This document shows positions 42,066-52,919 of a stretch of 64,000 nucleotides of DNA, piece by piece. Made by a program: the position numbers and the translations under genes. Source of the stretch: Microglena sp. YARC (Eukaryota; Chlorophyta; Chlorophyceae; Chlamydomonadales; Chlamydomonadaceae); assembly GCA_022414725.1 (NCBI GenBank), contig CM039462.1, forward strand, positions 6,752,021 through 6,816,020. Reading direction: 5' to 3'. Below the pieces are notes generated by a model. That model saw only the letters and a program-made list of their open reading frames with translations. It was not told the DNA's origin and did no database searches. How positions within the stretch are numbered: the first letter of the stretch is position 1; the number at the start of each line of letters is the position of its first letter.

Positions 42066-42527
42066 TACACTCGCACGGAATAACTTAAAATGAAACGTCC
42101 GTTTTTCTTGAGGTACGCCACCTTACGGTGTAACCAAAATGGTGTAGCAACCCACGATAAAGGGAGGTTGGGACACCAATACGATTTTGGAAATCAACAA
42201 ATTGCAGGATGTTGAATCGAGAATATCGTGTTCTTTTTTAGATCACGGCTCTCATCCTGCAGACTCCGTATGTTTCTTTTGTCGGTACTTTCGAGAGTGT
42301 CCCCATTGAAGGACCACCGCATTTAACAGCGATCGAATCTTGCCCCAGGTACCGTGGCCAAAAGAAACACGAGGTCTTTGTTGATGTCAATGCGTCATGA
42401 AAGCGCAGGTTTCTTTGCTGGACGGGCCATTTTGTAGGACCATCCACTCGTACACTAAATGTCCTGTCGGACGCCTTCCTATACCGTTTATTGGAGATGT
42501 TTCATTTTACTGTTTCCGCGACTGGTA
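42066..42527. mobile_element. Non-autonomous relative of the Fanzor element, 462 bp
   Basis: The left end is TACACTCGCACGGAATAACT, then AAAATGAAACG. The right end is ATGTTTCATTTTACTGTTTC, then CGCGACTGGTA. Between them are a CCACCTTACGGTGTAA stem like that of the Fanzor element and a minus-strand frame of 69 codons (42238-42447) that I do not recognise. The interior does not match the Fanzor copies, so it may be captured DNA. Confidence 0.6.
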
Positions 42528-42674
42528 GCATCAGTTTGACTTTATTAGGGTACTTTGAACATGTAAATTCAGTGTTTTTAGCCTTGATTTTGGTTGTTTC
42601 AATCACCTGAAGACAGTATCTGTATTTACAAGATCGGTTACAAAAATCTTGATTGTTAAACTTTTTACAGAATC

Positions 42675-42842
42675 AATGGGTGTTCCTGCGCGCCCGGCCG
42701 ATTTTGACTGGTTGCGAAACATGGTATGGAGCGGATTTGCGATTCCTTGGTGCTGATGTCTCAAGCTAGCGAGTCTTTTCAGGAGGCTCTAAATCCTGAT
42801 TAGAAATTTAAAAAAATCGGCCGGGAGGCAGGAACGCCCATT
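42675..42842. mobile_element. Standalone MITE with 4 bp target duplication (AATC)
   Basis: This 168 bp element starts AATGGGTGTTCCTGCGCGCC and ends GGCCGGGAGGCAGGAACGCCCATT, so the arms are inverted copies of about 30 bp. AATC occurs directly before (42671-42674) and after (42843-42846). The interior (TGACTGGTTGCGAAACATGG, AGGCTCTAAATCCTGATT) matches the leader MITEs and 45521-45675. A 4 bp duplication rules out the TA-duplicating Tc1/mariner type. Confidence 0.8.
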
Positions 42843-45520
42843 AATCCCCAAAATATAGAAGGTTTGTCCAATATAAAATTTCCAAAAGCAACGATCTGCA
42901 GTCTGGATGCATTAATCAGGTGTCCACTTTATTTGAGACTACTTTATATAGTGTCAGTCAGTTATTATTAATGTATGAAATCCTCCTAAGAATTTCATCG
43001 TATCCAATAGGTGAAAAGTGATATTGTTTCGGTAAGCGGAACAACCATTTCCATCCCCGATGTGGGAGTGCAATCCGAAGTCGACAGGGCCTTCCGAGTT
43101 TGCTCTCTTAAACGTGAGTCGCTGGGAGATTCCCGCGTCTCCTACCGGCCCCTTGACAACAAAGGGGATATGATTTTACGTTGCCTCCCTGACAGAGTAT
43201 AAATCTGTTGTCGAAGCTGGAGCCGACGTTGCCTTGTTCCAGGACTTCGGTCCCCTTCCGGAGATCCATCGTCGAGCTGACGCGCGCGTACATCGGTGCG
43301 TCTCGTGGCAATGTTTAGCACGACTCGCAGGGCAGGAAGGGTTGGTCGTACGCAGTGCGCGTTGGTATTCGGAGATAGACGAAATGTTGAGTAAGTTGCA
43401 TTGTTGCGTCTGATGATAAGGAGGCGTGGGTAGATGGTTTGAGTGTGTATTCGGCACGCGACATTAAGTTTGTTGTCAGCTAGTTCCTCAAAATCCTCCA
43501 AGCGTTTTCGAAAGGTTATGGTACAGACCGGTAGGCCAATGATGGAGGCGGTCTCCGTGTATTTACAATGTTGGGCTTGGTGACCGCTACGAACCCGGAC
43601 GTACACACCCCAAACAGAAAGGTGCTATCATACAGAGTTTGTGCGACGACATCACATATGATACCTCATGAGCGGAAGCAAAAAGGGTGCGAGAATGATC
43701 ATGGTCATCGGTGATTTCGGGAAGTAATAGTACCGGCTTTGTCTGACAATCTCCGCAAACATGTGGAATGATTATGCTGAACGATGCACCCCCACGACCC
43801 TAGACGGAGGTGTTTCTGACCTTTGTTGGGTAAGCATAGAGTTGTACCGTGCAAGTACATCCGGCCTGTGCACAATCGGGGGAAATTGTTATTCCCTTAT
43901 TGACGTGTGTCCCACCACTTTCCCTGTGTGCGTGGACATTGTTCTGGCACTCTGAGAATGATGATGACGCATTAGCCATTGCTTTCTGTATTCGCGTTCG
44001 TTGCTAGAGAGTTGCTGTTACACACGCCGGGTGTTAGATCGCATCGCGGAATACATGTCTTGTGAGAACTTTTCTTTTTGATGGAAGAAGTTCGCGGAAA
44101 GGCAATTCTACAAGAAGAAGAATTTTGGAAAGTCATCATCATTCGTAATGTTCACGAACTTTGTACCTACCCCAACGGTGTGAGAACCCTTTCGATAGGC
44201 GACACTGCTGGTGCGGGGTTGTTTTCCCGCCCTTGGTGGAAGCGTGCTGTCATCATACGGTGTGTTTGTGGAGGCGTAAACGGATGGTGGGTCCTCGGAC
44301 GTTGCGGGCGCAAACACGTTTGGGGGTACATGGTCAACGTCCCTGAAAAGGTGTGTGACAACATGGCGCCGCTTTTATGTCCACTATTGTAAAGAGTACA
44401 TTCCGATCGATTACATCGAGTACTCACGTTGGCTTGCATTGGTCCTGCGCATTCTAAAAATAGTACAAGGAGTAGTGTAATATTATTGCTAAGGTTCCTC
44501 GTACCGTCATTTTGTGAATAACACGAGCGACGCCTTTGTGATTAATCCGCGTTCCTTCGCGTGGGGGTGTGGGTCAGTGCTTCGGTTTGATGTGAACGCC
44601 TCGAACGATCGTTACGTCGGAATTATGGAGGGTATTTACCCTCTGTGCAACCGCCTTTTTGAAGAGAAGACCCTAGACTGTTTGAAGAAGACGCCGCGAG
44701 TGTGGACGCGCTTTCACTGAGTTGAACATCGCGCTTGCTGTCGGTCGCTTTGACGCTGTGCAGAGTAGGGAGAAGACTGTGGCGTTTTCCCGGACTTTCC
44801 TTTTTGTTGTGGAGCCTATTTTTTTACATACTAGGCGCTGGGCGCAATGAAGTCCTCACAGTTGCCCGAAAAAACATTAAAGCGTCTGAAAAACACATGC
44901 TGAGGATGACGACGTGTTGCCTCACTCATCATGTTCCGTTCCCAGAACCCCTCTTCGGGGTTTTTGACGACCAAATCATTCGGGGATCTTTGGTGGAGGT
45001 GATGTCGTTGAGACAAATACATTTACATTCACCACTTACTCATCGCATACTCAGTCGATCCGTCCTGTCCAAGTTCGTACGACATGGAGGTGGTTTACGC
45101 GTCGTCCCCACATCCCTTATCCCCTGAGCTTTTCATATTGTCCAGGGGCATCGCAGAGCATGGGAAGATTTTAACAACCTTCCGTGTCTATTTTTCTCCG
45201 TGAGGAGATCATGATCCCACCTTTTGCCTTGCACACGGGTACTCCGTGTGTGTAACGGGTATGTCGAGACTCCGAAGGGGACTTCGACAACATGGTAACA
45301 CAGCGGGACCGGAGATGCCCGTAGTGCTTAGAAAAGATCCGGATGTACTGGTCGGACAAAACCACCGCCCGAGGAGTCTTCTCGTTTCTGCGTCGCTTCG
45401 TCGTCATGGAGATGCTAGGGTTTTCAAAGAATCGTATTTCGGGTAGTTCGACGTGTATACGGGACGGACTTCAACTACTCTTTAACAAATCCCGCACGCT
45501 CATTTGAAATGTTGCAACAG
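42843..45520. other. Gene-poor stretch with unrecognised frames
   Basis: The longest frames are 44078-44392 (104 codons), 44514-44720 (68) and 44735-45127 (130, plus strand). Parts read like protein, such as NASNDRYVGIMEGIYPLCNR and DQIIRGSLVEVMSLRQIHLH, but none matches a family I know, and neighbouring frames do not connect. Also present are 43203-43410 (VVEAGADVALFQDFGPLPEI) and 43142-43606 on the minus strand. GTG/CGT-rich codon use differs from both the cassettes and the AT-rich stretches. I read it as decayed foreign coding DNA. Confidence 0.3.
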
Positions 45521-45675
45521 AATGGGCGTTCTCTGCCTCCCGGCCGATTTTGACTGGTTGCTTAAACATGGTATGGATCGGAATTGTGATTCCTTGGTGC
45601 TTAATGTCTTCAAGCTAGCTCTAAATCCTGATTATAAATTTAAAAAAATCGAAACCGGGAGGCAGGAACGCCATT
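45521..45675. mobile_element. Standalone MITE with 4 bp target duplication (ACAG)
   Basis: Starts AATGGGCGTTCTCTGCCTCC and ends ACCGGGAGGCAGGAACGCCATT. ACAG lies on both sides (45517-45520 and 45676-45679). The interior matches the copy at 42675-42842. Two independent insertions with different 4 bp duplications show that this is a real mobile family and not just a cassette leader. Confidence 0.8.
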
Positions 45676-48065
45676 ACAGGTTAAAAAAAGATTGCGAGAG
45701 AAAGCAAAAGCAATCAAACATGGAGGGCGCTCAACAACTCGATATATCCGACGACGCTTGGAGTGGCGTCTTTGGTCCCTCATAACTTCCTGCTACACGC
45801 GCTTGGCATGCCCCCTTCTCTCCAGCCCATTCGCTCGCTCTTTTGCCAATGGTGACACCTGAGGACGGTCTCTCGTCCCGGCGCACGGTCGCCGCAGGGA
45901 GACGTAACAACGAATATGATGAGGATATGTGCGAGTTTCTGAGAATTCCGCTTCACTCCTGAGGACGTTCCCGACGAGAGGGATTCCTGATGCGCCACGA
46001 CGTGAACAGGATTTCCTTCGATTTGCGTCATGCATCTCTTTCGGTATCCGAGACGGCTCTGGACGCGTCGGACGGTGTAGTGTGCTCTGTAACTAGGACG
46101 GTGCGCGTGTTGCAGGACGCTTCCTTGTGTTGCAATGCAGACTCTAGATGTGACCCGCGCCCGTGTCAGACAAAGCGTTGTTCATAGACCATTTCGTCCG
46201 TCGTGCACCGATGTCATATGGTAATGGGTGCTTGCAGCGTGGACCTTCGACGGCTCCCTTTACAACAACATCTGCGGCTCAGCACTTCGTACTGAGCGCC
46301 GCTTCATCGGACTGCGTTAGTGTGGTGGTGGAAATGATTCGCTGCTTCTTACATGGGGTTGGGTGAGGTGACTTGCGAGGGGTTCAATGTCATTCCAGGC
46401 GATGGCGCAGGAAGCGAGGCGCGTGTCCGTTTGCGTGTCCCTCCTGAAACGGAGTCTTTCACGTTGCACATTCTGTGTTGTTGTTCAGAAGGAAAGAAAG
46501 CGCGAGAGTCCATGCTTGCGTTGCTTTCGCGCGAGGTACGTCCGCAAGCAGTCTCATTTCGCGTCACGACCATGGCATGGGAAGCTCTGTTGGCAGTCAA
46601 GGGTTGACATAGTGTCCAAGGCTGCAGGGATGTTGCAGGAGGAAACTTCAGAATTCATGCGTGACCTTTTCACTCTGCGCATCGGCAATGTACCAGCTTC
46701 ACGCCTCTTGTGGAGGATTAATGGACCTTTCGGGAACCTCTGCGTCTGGGGGGCGTCGTGTGTGCATGTGGCGATTGCTTCGAGTCTGCTTTTTGCCTAC
46801 TTATAGTGGTCAGGTTGTTCCTTTATCTCGTCTTGCATGAAGATGGTGTTCCTGAGCTGGGACTGTCGGGTTTGTACCTGGACATGGTCCCATGGTCAGA
46901 TATTGGGCGTTGGTCCGATCCTGCGACGGGCGCTCCGAGGTTTTTGTTGCCAATGAGCGATGGGTTTGCGCCCCTTTGCTGGTTGTATGCACGCGGTGTC
47001 CCTTTGGGATACCTACCGTCTATCGGGGGACGCTGGTTGGCTTGCGCGTGTGGCATTTCCCGTGTTGTCCAACGTGGCTGATATGGTTTGCAGTATGGCT
47101 CAGGTGGGGGAGGCTCAATCGACGTATCCGTACTTTATAAGATACCACCTTCCATCGGGGTTGTTACAAGGGTTCGGGGGGGAGTTATCTGGTGAGGACC
47201 ATGTGTTAAGCGTTGCTTCAGCTGTGACTGCTTTGCGGGCTGCTTCACAAGCTTCTCTCATTGTAGCACCTTCGGACATTCGTCGCTATCGATGGACCGA
47301 TGTTTGCGACGGTCTCTTCTTGCTTTTTTTAGACGGCGCGCCTCCTTCAGGTTCTCGCAATTGACAATTTCTTCTTCTGATATTAGCGATTTGCGTACAT
47401 TGGGGGATGTTTGCTTCCTCTGTGCCATCCTTCGTTGCGTGTCGCTGTCAGTTCTGTAGGATCTCAGGTGGACGCTGTTCTTTCTGATACATTCGATTTT
47501 GGTTTCCACGTTTTGTCATGGGATAACGTAGGGGAATGCCTCGTTTGCCTCCTTCAGAAGCGCCGCTCTAGGAGAAGGCGGCGTGCTTTGCAACTTGTTG
47601 TGGTGTTTGCATGCGCGTGCGCGTATTGCGCAACAAAGACCTTCTAATATTGACGGTTTTGTTTCTGCTCTTCGGGAGTTTTTCTCCGAGTTCCGTGACG
47701 CTTGGGGTGCATATCTATCGACGAGGGGTTCGGGGCTGACTTAGACTTGTCTTCTTCGCTTCTCCTCGTCATTGTGGCGGGTCTTCTGGGGGCGTCCATC
47801 AACGGAGAGGTTGCGGACAACCTATATTCTCGGAAGGAGGAGAGGAAGGCGTAGGGGGGGGTGTCGGTGTCTACGAGCGCGGTCATGCCATCTACTTGGC
47901 AGTTGGTGTCTCTGTTGGGTGCCGGTGGACGACGGGTTAAATAAGGACTCGCATGTCCCTAACCGTGTGTTGTTGCCAAGTTCGGCGTTGGTCTCCTCTG
48001 GGGTCGCGTACGAATCATGGACGGTAGAGTCTCGACGACGATGCTTACGCGCCTTGATACATTTT
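45676..48065. other. Gene-poor stretch with unrecognised frames
   Basis: Overlapping plus-strand frames of 80-140 codons lie end to end: 46353-46607, 46387-46806, 46758-47081, 46960-47364 and 47411-47647. Protein-like segments include PETESFTLHILCCCSEGKKA, LYLDMVPWSDIGRWSDPATG and STYPYFIRYHLPSGLLQGFG. Their order suggests one long gene of roughly 500 codons (46350-47650) that changes frame several times. No family is recognised. GTT/TTC/CGT-rich codons set it apart from the cassettes. Confidence 0.35.
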
Positions 48066-48071
48066 TACAGG

Positions 48072-48123
48072 TGTTACAGTACACTCCAGAAAGGCGGTTT
48101 CATTTTATTATTCCGTCGAGTGT
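48072..48123. mobile_element. Solo right end of the Fanzor element
   Basis: AAAGGCGGTTTCATTTTATT followed by ATTCCGTCGAGTGTA is the right end seen at 8523-8557. The piece before it (TACAGTACACTCCAG) resembles the end of the IS630/Tc1-like relic near 33040-33060. No coding part remains. Confidence 0.65.
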
Positions 48124-48149
48124 ACCACCACAGCACCAAGGAATCACAA

Positions 48150-48686
48150 ATCGGCCGGGGAGGCAGGAACTCCCATTAGTAAAATCGGCCGGGAGGCAGG
48201 AACGCCCATTAGTAAAATCGGCCGGGAGGCAAAGCGGTCGGAGGCAAAGCGGCCGGGAGGCAAAGCGGCGGGAGGCAAAGCGGCCGGGAGCAAAGCGGCG
48301 GAGGCAAGCGGTCGGAGGCAAAGCGGCCGGGAGGCAGGAACGCCCATTAGTAAAAGCGGCCGGGAGGCAAAGCGGTCGGGAGGCAAATCGTCCGGGAGGC
48401 AAAGCGGCCGGGAGGCAAATCGGCCGGGAGGCAAATCGGCCGGGAGGCAAAGCGGCCGGGAGGCAAATCGGCCGGGAGGCAAAGCGGCCGGGAGGCAAAG
48501 CGGCCGGGAGGCAAATCGGCCGGGAGGCAAAGCTGCCGGGAGGCAAAGCGGCCGGGAGGCAAAGCGGCCGGGAGGCAAATCGGCCGGGAGGCAAAGCTGC
48601 CGGGAGGCAAAGCGGCCGGGAGGCAAAGCGGCCGGGAGGCAAATCGGCCGGGAGGCAAAGCGGCCGGGAGGCAGGAACGCCCATTA
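48150..48686. repeat. 16 bp minisatellite built from a MITE arm, about 33 units
   Basis: Units of CGGCCGGGAGGCAAAG (or AAAT for AAAG) repeat in tandem. The first two units, one near 48345 and the last are longer, reading GGCCGGGAGGCAGGAACGCC then CATTAGTAAAA, the exact right arm of the MITE family. Both strands stay open (Gly/Arg/Gln-rich on plus, Leu/Pro/Ala-rich on minus) only because most units are 16 bp copies without stops. I do not call either frame a gene. Confidence 0.85.
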
Positions 48687-48717
48687 AGTATAAAGGGGTG
48701 TGTCAAACTACCAATCG

Positions 48718-49257
48718 ATGATATTCGAGAGCATGGAATCACAGTGCGAGGAGCATCCTTCGGAATTTGATGGCCATACAAGTCGGATTCGGTGTCAGCG
48801 TCGGTCAGAGAATCATGATCGCGAAGAAGACATCGATCTGCGGGCGGCGTTAGAGATTATGAAGGAGGAGCGTGCACGGTTGCAGCAAAAGCTAGAGGCG
48901 ATGCTGACAACGCAGAAGCAAAACGATAAGCAGCAGGAGGAGCTTGAACGGCGGCATCAGGATCTCGAGACGAGGATGAAAGCGGAGCAGCAGATAAACG
49001 CACAGCAGCAACTGCAGCAGCAGCAGATAAACGCACAGCAACTTCAGCAAGTTCAGCAACTGCAGCAACTGCAGCAGCAGCAGATACACACACAGAAGCA
49101 ACTGCAGAAGCAACTGCAAACAGCGATGCAGCAGGCTCCTGGATATGTATCTGACAATAATGAAGTCTTTAAGGTCAAGAGTGCGCGTGACGCTGGGGAC
49201 GAGGCGTGGCACACTGCAAACATCGAACGAATAAACAACACGATGGTTGACAATTAG
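48718..49257 (+). CDS. Gln-rich coiled-coil protein, function unknown
   Basis: About 179 residues from ATG 48718 (MIFESMESQCEEHPSEFDGH); a second in-frame ATG at 48733 is possible. Residues about 40-90 are Glu/Arg/Lys-rich with heptad spacing (LRAALEIMKEERARLQQKLE), predicted coiled coil. Residues about 95-145 are a Gln-rich tract with repeats of QQQINAQQ. The end (SDNNEVFKVKSARDAGDEAW) is not low complexity. It follows the minisatellite by 32 bp. No enzyme motif is seen, and the tract offers no family assignment. A structural or scaffold role is possible but unsupported. Confidence 0.5.
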   Translation: MIFESMESQCEEHPSEFDGHTSRIRCQRRSENHDREEDIDLRAALEIMKEERARLQQKLEAMLTTQKQNDKQQEELERRHQDLETRMKAEQQINAQQQLQQQQINAQQLQQVQQLQQLQQQQIHTQKQLQKQLQTAMQQAPGYVSDNNEVFKVKSARDAGDEAWHTANIERINNTMVDN

Positions 49258-49259
49258 AG

Positions 49260-50940
49260 GCAAGTTGGTCAGGATTTCGAGACATGACCAACATCTCTGT
49301 CGAGCTCATCTACTACACCAGTGGTGGACTCAGACAAGTCCCGCATCTGCATCGCGATTCGGACCCGAGCAGTGCCAGAAGTCTGCTTACATTGCGATAC
49401 ACGTGATCGTCGCATCCATGACTTGGCCCGGCCTAGTATCAACTTCATTAAGGACCTCAAGGCCAGTGTCGAAACGACTTGCAATGAGAAGATCGGAAAT
49501 ATCCTGAAAACCATTTGGTATCAAGGCGCTGTTTGTGAATGACAATAAGAAACTCTTGAACATGGCCGCCACAGACATCGAGAAGTTCAAGGCCGGGAAG
49601 ATATCCATCGTTGCTCAGACGAACTATCTCATGGTCAAAAACGTCCACGAATTTTTGTGCGCAAGAACAAGGTGGTTTGACATCGCAATGACGCTAAGAC
49701 GAAGCCGAGCGGTATTCTCATCGTCGATAGACAAGGGCAACAATCATGGAAAGCACGGACAGTAAACGCGAACAGGAGGTGCTCAGGTTATTCGATATCG
49801 ACGAGGTGGACTACGTCCCGTTCAGAAACGGACGCATCAGATGCTCGGCATTCGTGAGGCGCGACGCACATGAGCACTATTAACCTCATCATTCAGACGG
49901 GGTTCACTATGAGCTTACATGCGATGGACCTGGAAGCTGTAAAGGAAAAGGGGTACGCCGTGAGAGACGCCCGTGGTACCTTTCAAGAACGCAGAGGGAC
50001 AGAACGTGTGGATCCCCGGTCCGGCGAACAAACAAGAACCAATACCATCTCAAGTCAGATGAGACGGATATTGTTCATGAAGGAGTTTGTCAAGGACTGC
50101 CGCAATACAAGGTCGAAAGGGGGGCTTCCTAATGGCGGTGATGTCGCCATACATCATCTCGAACCGCGCCACAAATTCCAACAACGTGGTCAAGCACCTA
50201 TTGGATAAGTACGCCGAGCACTCCAAGAACGAAATGAGAAGTCCGAGCAAATACGTTATTGGCATTTGTAGTCAGCGGCACTGGGATCAATGTCTACGAG
50301 ATGGACTTGGAGACCAATGTCATCAAGGAGCTTTCTCAGGGCGAGGCAATCGTCAAACCCCATTTTTATCCACAGTTATCGAATGGATCGACGAGGAGTA
50401 TGGTATCGATACTCCTCTCATCGCGTCGGGCTCCAGGTGCTTAACCCGCAGTTCAGCATGCGATCAGAGAAACGCGTGCTGACTCACATGATTGTCACTC
50501 CGACCGAGGGAACCAACGTCTGCGACGTCCACCAGACGGTTATGCGCTGCGGAGGGCACACTATCGACGTGCGCAAGAAGAAACGGTTACGAATACGAGA
50601 TCAAGACGCTGCTACAGGAGAGTGACCACTACATCATCGTCCACCTGTTCGATCTGGTGGTCCAGTGGCTCAAGAGCAAGATCGTGCCTGGTGCGCATGA
50701 GGAGTGGCTCAAGAACCGGGAAAAACAACGTGATTCTGATGAAAATGATCGAAAACCGTCCTCTCGCATCTCGGGGATCCGGGAAGCAGCTCGCTCATGA
50801 CATCGAGCAACAGAGCTCCCATGTGAGGCGTGGCTCCGTTCTTAACGAGACGTACACAGCTTCGCTTGTTCGCAAGGATGCAACCAAGAAAGCAAGGGAT
50901 AATAAGCTCGACGAGCGCATCGAACAGGAGCGCCGTTGAC
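49260..50940 (+). pseudogene. Long unrecognised gene broken by frameshifts
   Basis: Protein-like segments succeed one another on the plus strand with frame changes between: 49321-49542 (KSRICIAIRTRAVPEVCLHC; NFIKDLKASVETTCNEKIGN), 49535-49765 (NKKLLNMAATDIEKFKAGKI), 49746-49880, 49870-50208, 50087-50260 (PYIISNRATNSNNVVKHLLD), about 50245-50440 (TGINVYEMDLETNVIKELSQ), about 50400-50600, and 50622-50939 (VILMKMIENRPLASRGSG). Codon use is uniform and CG-ending throughout, so this was one or two genes of about 550 codons. It seems to run on into the frame at 50941-51826. No family is recognised. Confidence 0.5.
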
Positions 50941-51826
50941 CGTGCCTCTTACGAGGAGAACAAGGACAAGGCCCTCAACCCCATCTATCCCGGCGAGCTG
51001 ATGAGCCTTCCGATGGCGGTTCGCCACACTGAATTGTTCAAGCACCAGGGTTACGTTCAGACCCCCGGCGTGATGATGATCGATGTCCCCAAGAAAGACG
51101 CATCCTCTGCCGCATCCGCAACCAAACATGTCATCTCGATGGTCGAGGACGAGCTCATTGACAAGACAAACAATCCCGACTTCAAGTTCGAGCTCGCCGG
51201 CAAGAATCAGGAGTCGAAATTCTTGATGTCTTACAAGGGCAACACTCGCCTCGCTGGCAAGACTTTGAACGACTGGAACAACTGCTATACCGCTTACATC
51301 CTGCGACCAGTACAGAGCAACCCAGAAGCTGCAACCGGCAGTGTCACGCCCACAGCCACGTGGGAGTTCGTGCTCAAAGACGGTCGTGTCATGGCCAAGT
51401 ACAGCACGACGCGCGTGGAACCACAGCCCGAGTGCCGCCGCACAGAGCCCACGCAGCAAACGGTCCGTGTACAAGGCGCCGCACCACTCTCAGATATCAA
51501 TCTGGACCCTGTCGATGTCGCTGAGCAGGAAGAGCTCAACAAGAAGTATGTGCCCAGTGGCATCAAGAGTTCTCGCATCAAGATGCTGTACCGCTTCTGT
51601 GCTCTGAATCCCGGCTTTATCGGAACAGTTGGCGATTTCAACAAGATTGTTGAGAAATTCAACCCTTCTGGATTTGCTGATATTAACAACACACGCAACA
51701 CATCAAGACCTGCTCAAATGTATTGGACTGCGCACATTTCATCGTTTTCAGAAGAATGGCATCTTGTCTCAGACAACGACAATCAAATACCATGTCGTGC
51801 CATACTCAGAGTGGGGAGTGAAGTGA
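50941..51826 (+). pseudogene. Unknown protein of the methyltransferase module, copy 1
   Basis: The frame is open here (MSLPMAVRHTELFKHQGYVQ from ATG 51001; DFKFELAGKNQESKFLMSYK; NDWNNCYTAYILRPVQ) and in line with upstream coding, so it may be the C-terminal part of the broken gene at 49260. A surplus T at about 51739-51742 (CATCGTTTTCAG against CATCGTTTCAG in copy 3) shifts the end. The correct end, in the other frame, has TIKYHVVPYSEWGVK and TGA 51824-51826. It overlaps the 3' end of the opposing methyltransferase by about 21 bp. Function unknown. The same pair order in all three copies suggests the two genes moved or amplified as a unit. Confidence 0.55.
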
Positions 51827-52791
51827 CGTCCACTTTCTTGGATACCCCATCAACGTCTCTACCCACTCTGGGTTTAATGTATTGAGTTTTCTCGCCTCTT
51901 TCACATCAGTAAACCCAAATTGAGATTGGATTTTCTTTGTCAAAAAATACACGCGTCACTAGCATTCCATTCCGGCGACCATCTAACGAGTTCTTTTGGA
52001 TACCAATTAGATGAACTATGTAGTGGTGTAGGCCAGTAAGTCTTTGTAAATGTCACTGGAGGAAGCCGAATATCTCTATTCATTATCTTGTTCAGCGCAG
52101 CAACCACGCAGATCGGCACTACAGCATTACCCAACGCAGAACATCTCACAATGTACTTGGCTTTCTCTTCACCGGTTCGTATCAAAGGGGAAACTTTCTC
52201 AATCGCACCAAAGTCAAATGGTGTGAAATGTAGTGCAGGAAACTCTAACGTTGTGTGGTTGTTTGTACACAACATGAACCATCGTTTACGAACGTGATGC
52301 GCACCCAAAGAAGCGGCATCCTGAATAATCCAATTGCTCGCGAACCTTGCTTTTGTGAAACCTATTAACAATAAACCGACAGCCCCCGATTGACAATCAT
52401 AGGAGAGTTCTCCATTATGACAAAAGATACGTGGTGATCATGATTGTCTAGCAATTCTTCGATCAACCTAAATACGTGTTTGTACAGCCTTGAGCGAGAC
52501 CCTTGCACACCCCCTTTGCCCTTTCCTGCAGCAGATATGTCTTGGCATGGAAAAGATGCCGTGATGACGTCCGGGAGAGCGGGTAAGTCGGTCGCCTTGA
52601 GTTTCGTAACATCTGGGGAAGATCGGAGCTTTGTCGAGGTTCTTGCGCTTCATGTTGGCTTCGAGAACATCGCGGGCAAAAGGGTCGATCTCACAGTAGG
52701 CAATCGTCTTGCAGATCGGACGTAGGGCCAATGCGTTACCACCAATCCCCGAGAACAGATCGAGACACTTGAGCTTCTTTTGCCGATGCAT
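51806..52791 (-). pseudogene. C5-cytosine DNA methyltransferase, copy 1, frameshifted
   Basis: On the minus strand from ATG 52791 the protein begins MHRQKKLKCLDLFSGIGGNA (motif I, AdoMet binding). A small deletion near 52610-52620 shifts the frame before motif IV, which can be read in the next frame as SFPCQDIS with the catalytic Cys. VIMENSP (motif VI) follows, then further shifts near 52360 and 51990. The C-terminal part with ALGNAVVPI (motif X) is open at about 51940-52371. Compared with copy 3 several lesions are single extra bases in T or A runs. Confidence 0.8.
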
Positions 52792-52919
52792 TATTTATTA
52801 CATTAATGACTACACAAATTTAACAAGGAGGTCATGCGATGATGATGTCATGAATTGCTGCCGCGCACCCACGTCTGAAGCTGCGAATGGCCCATAAATC
52901 ACATTGAACCCGCCTTCCG

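Noticed and set aside
48100..48684. Open frames on both strands through the minisatellite
   Set aside because: Low-complexity translation of a 16 bp repeat derived from a transposon arm. Opposite strands are equally open, so coding is not supported.
48150..48686. CRISPR-like array
   Set aside because: Units are directly adjacent with no unique spacers, and the context is eukaryotic.
50842..51474. Minus-strand frames opposite the methyltransferase partner (also 52899-53393)
   Set aside because: Codon style and conservation between copies favour the plus strand. The antisense frames are shadows of GC-rich third positions.
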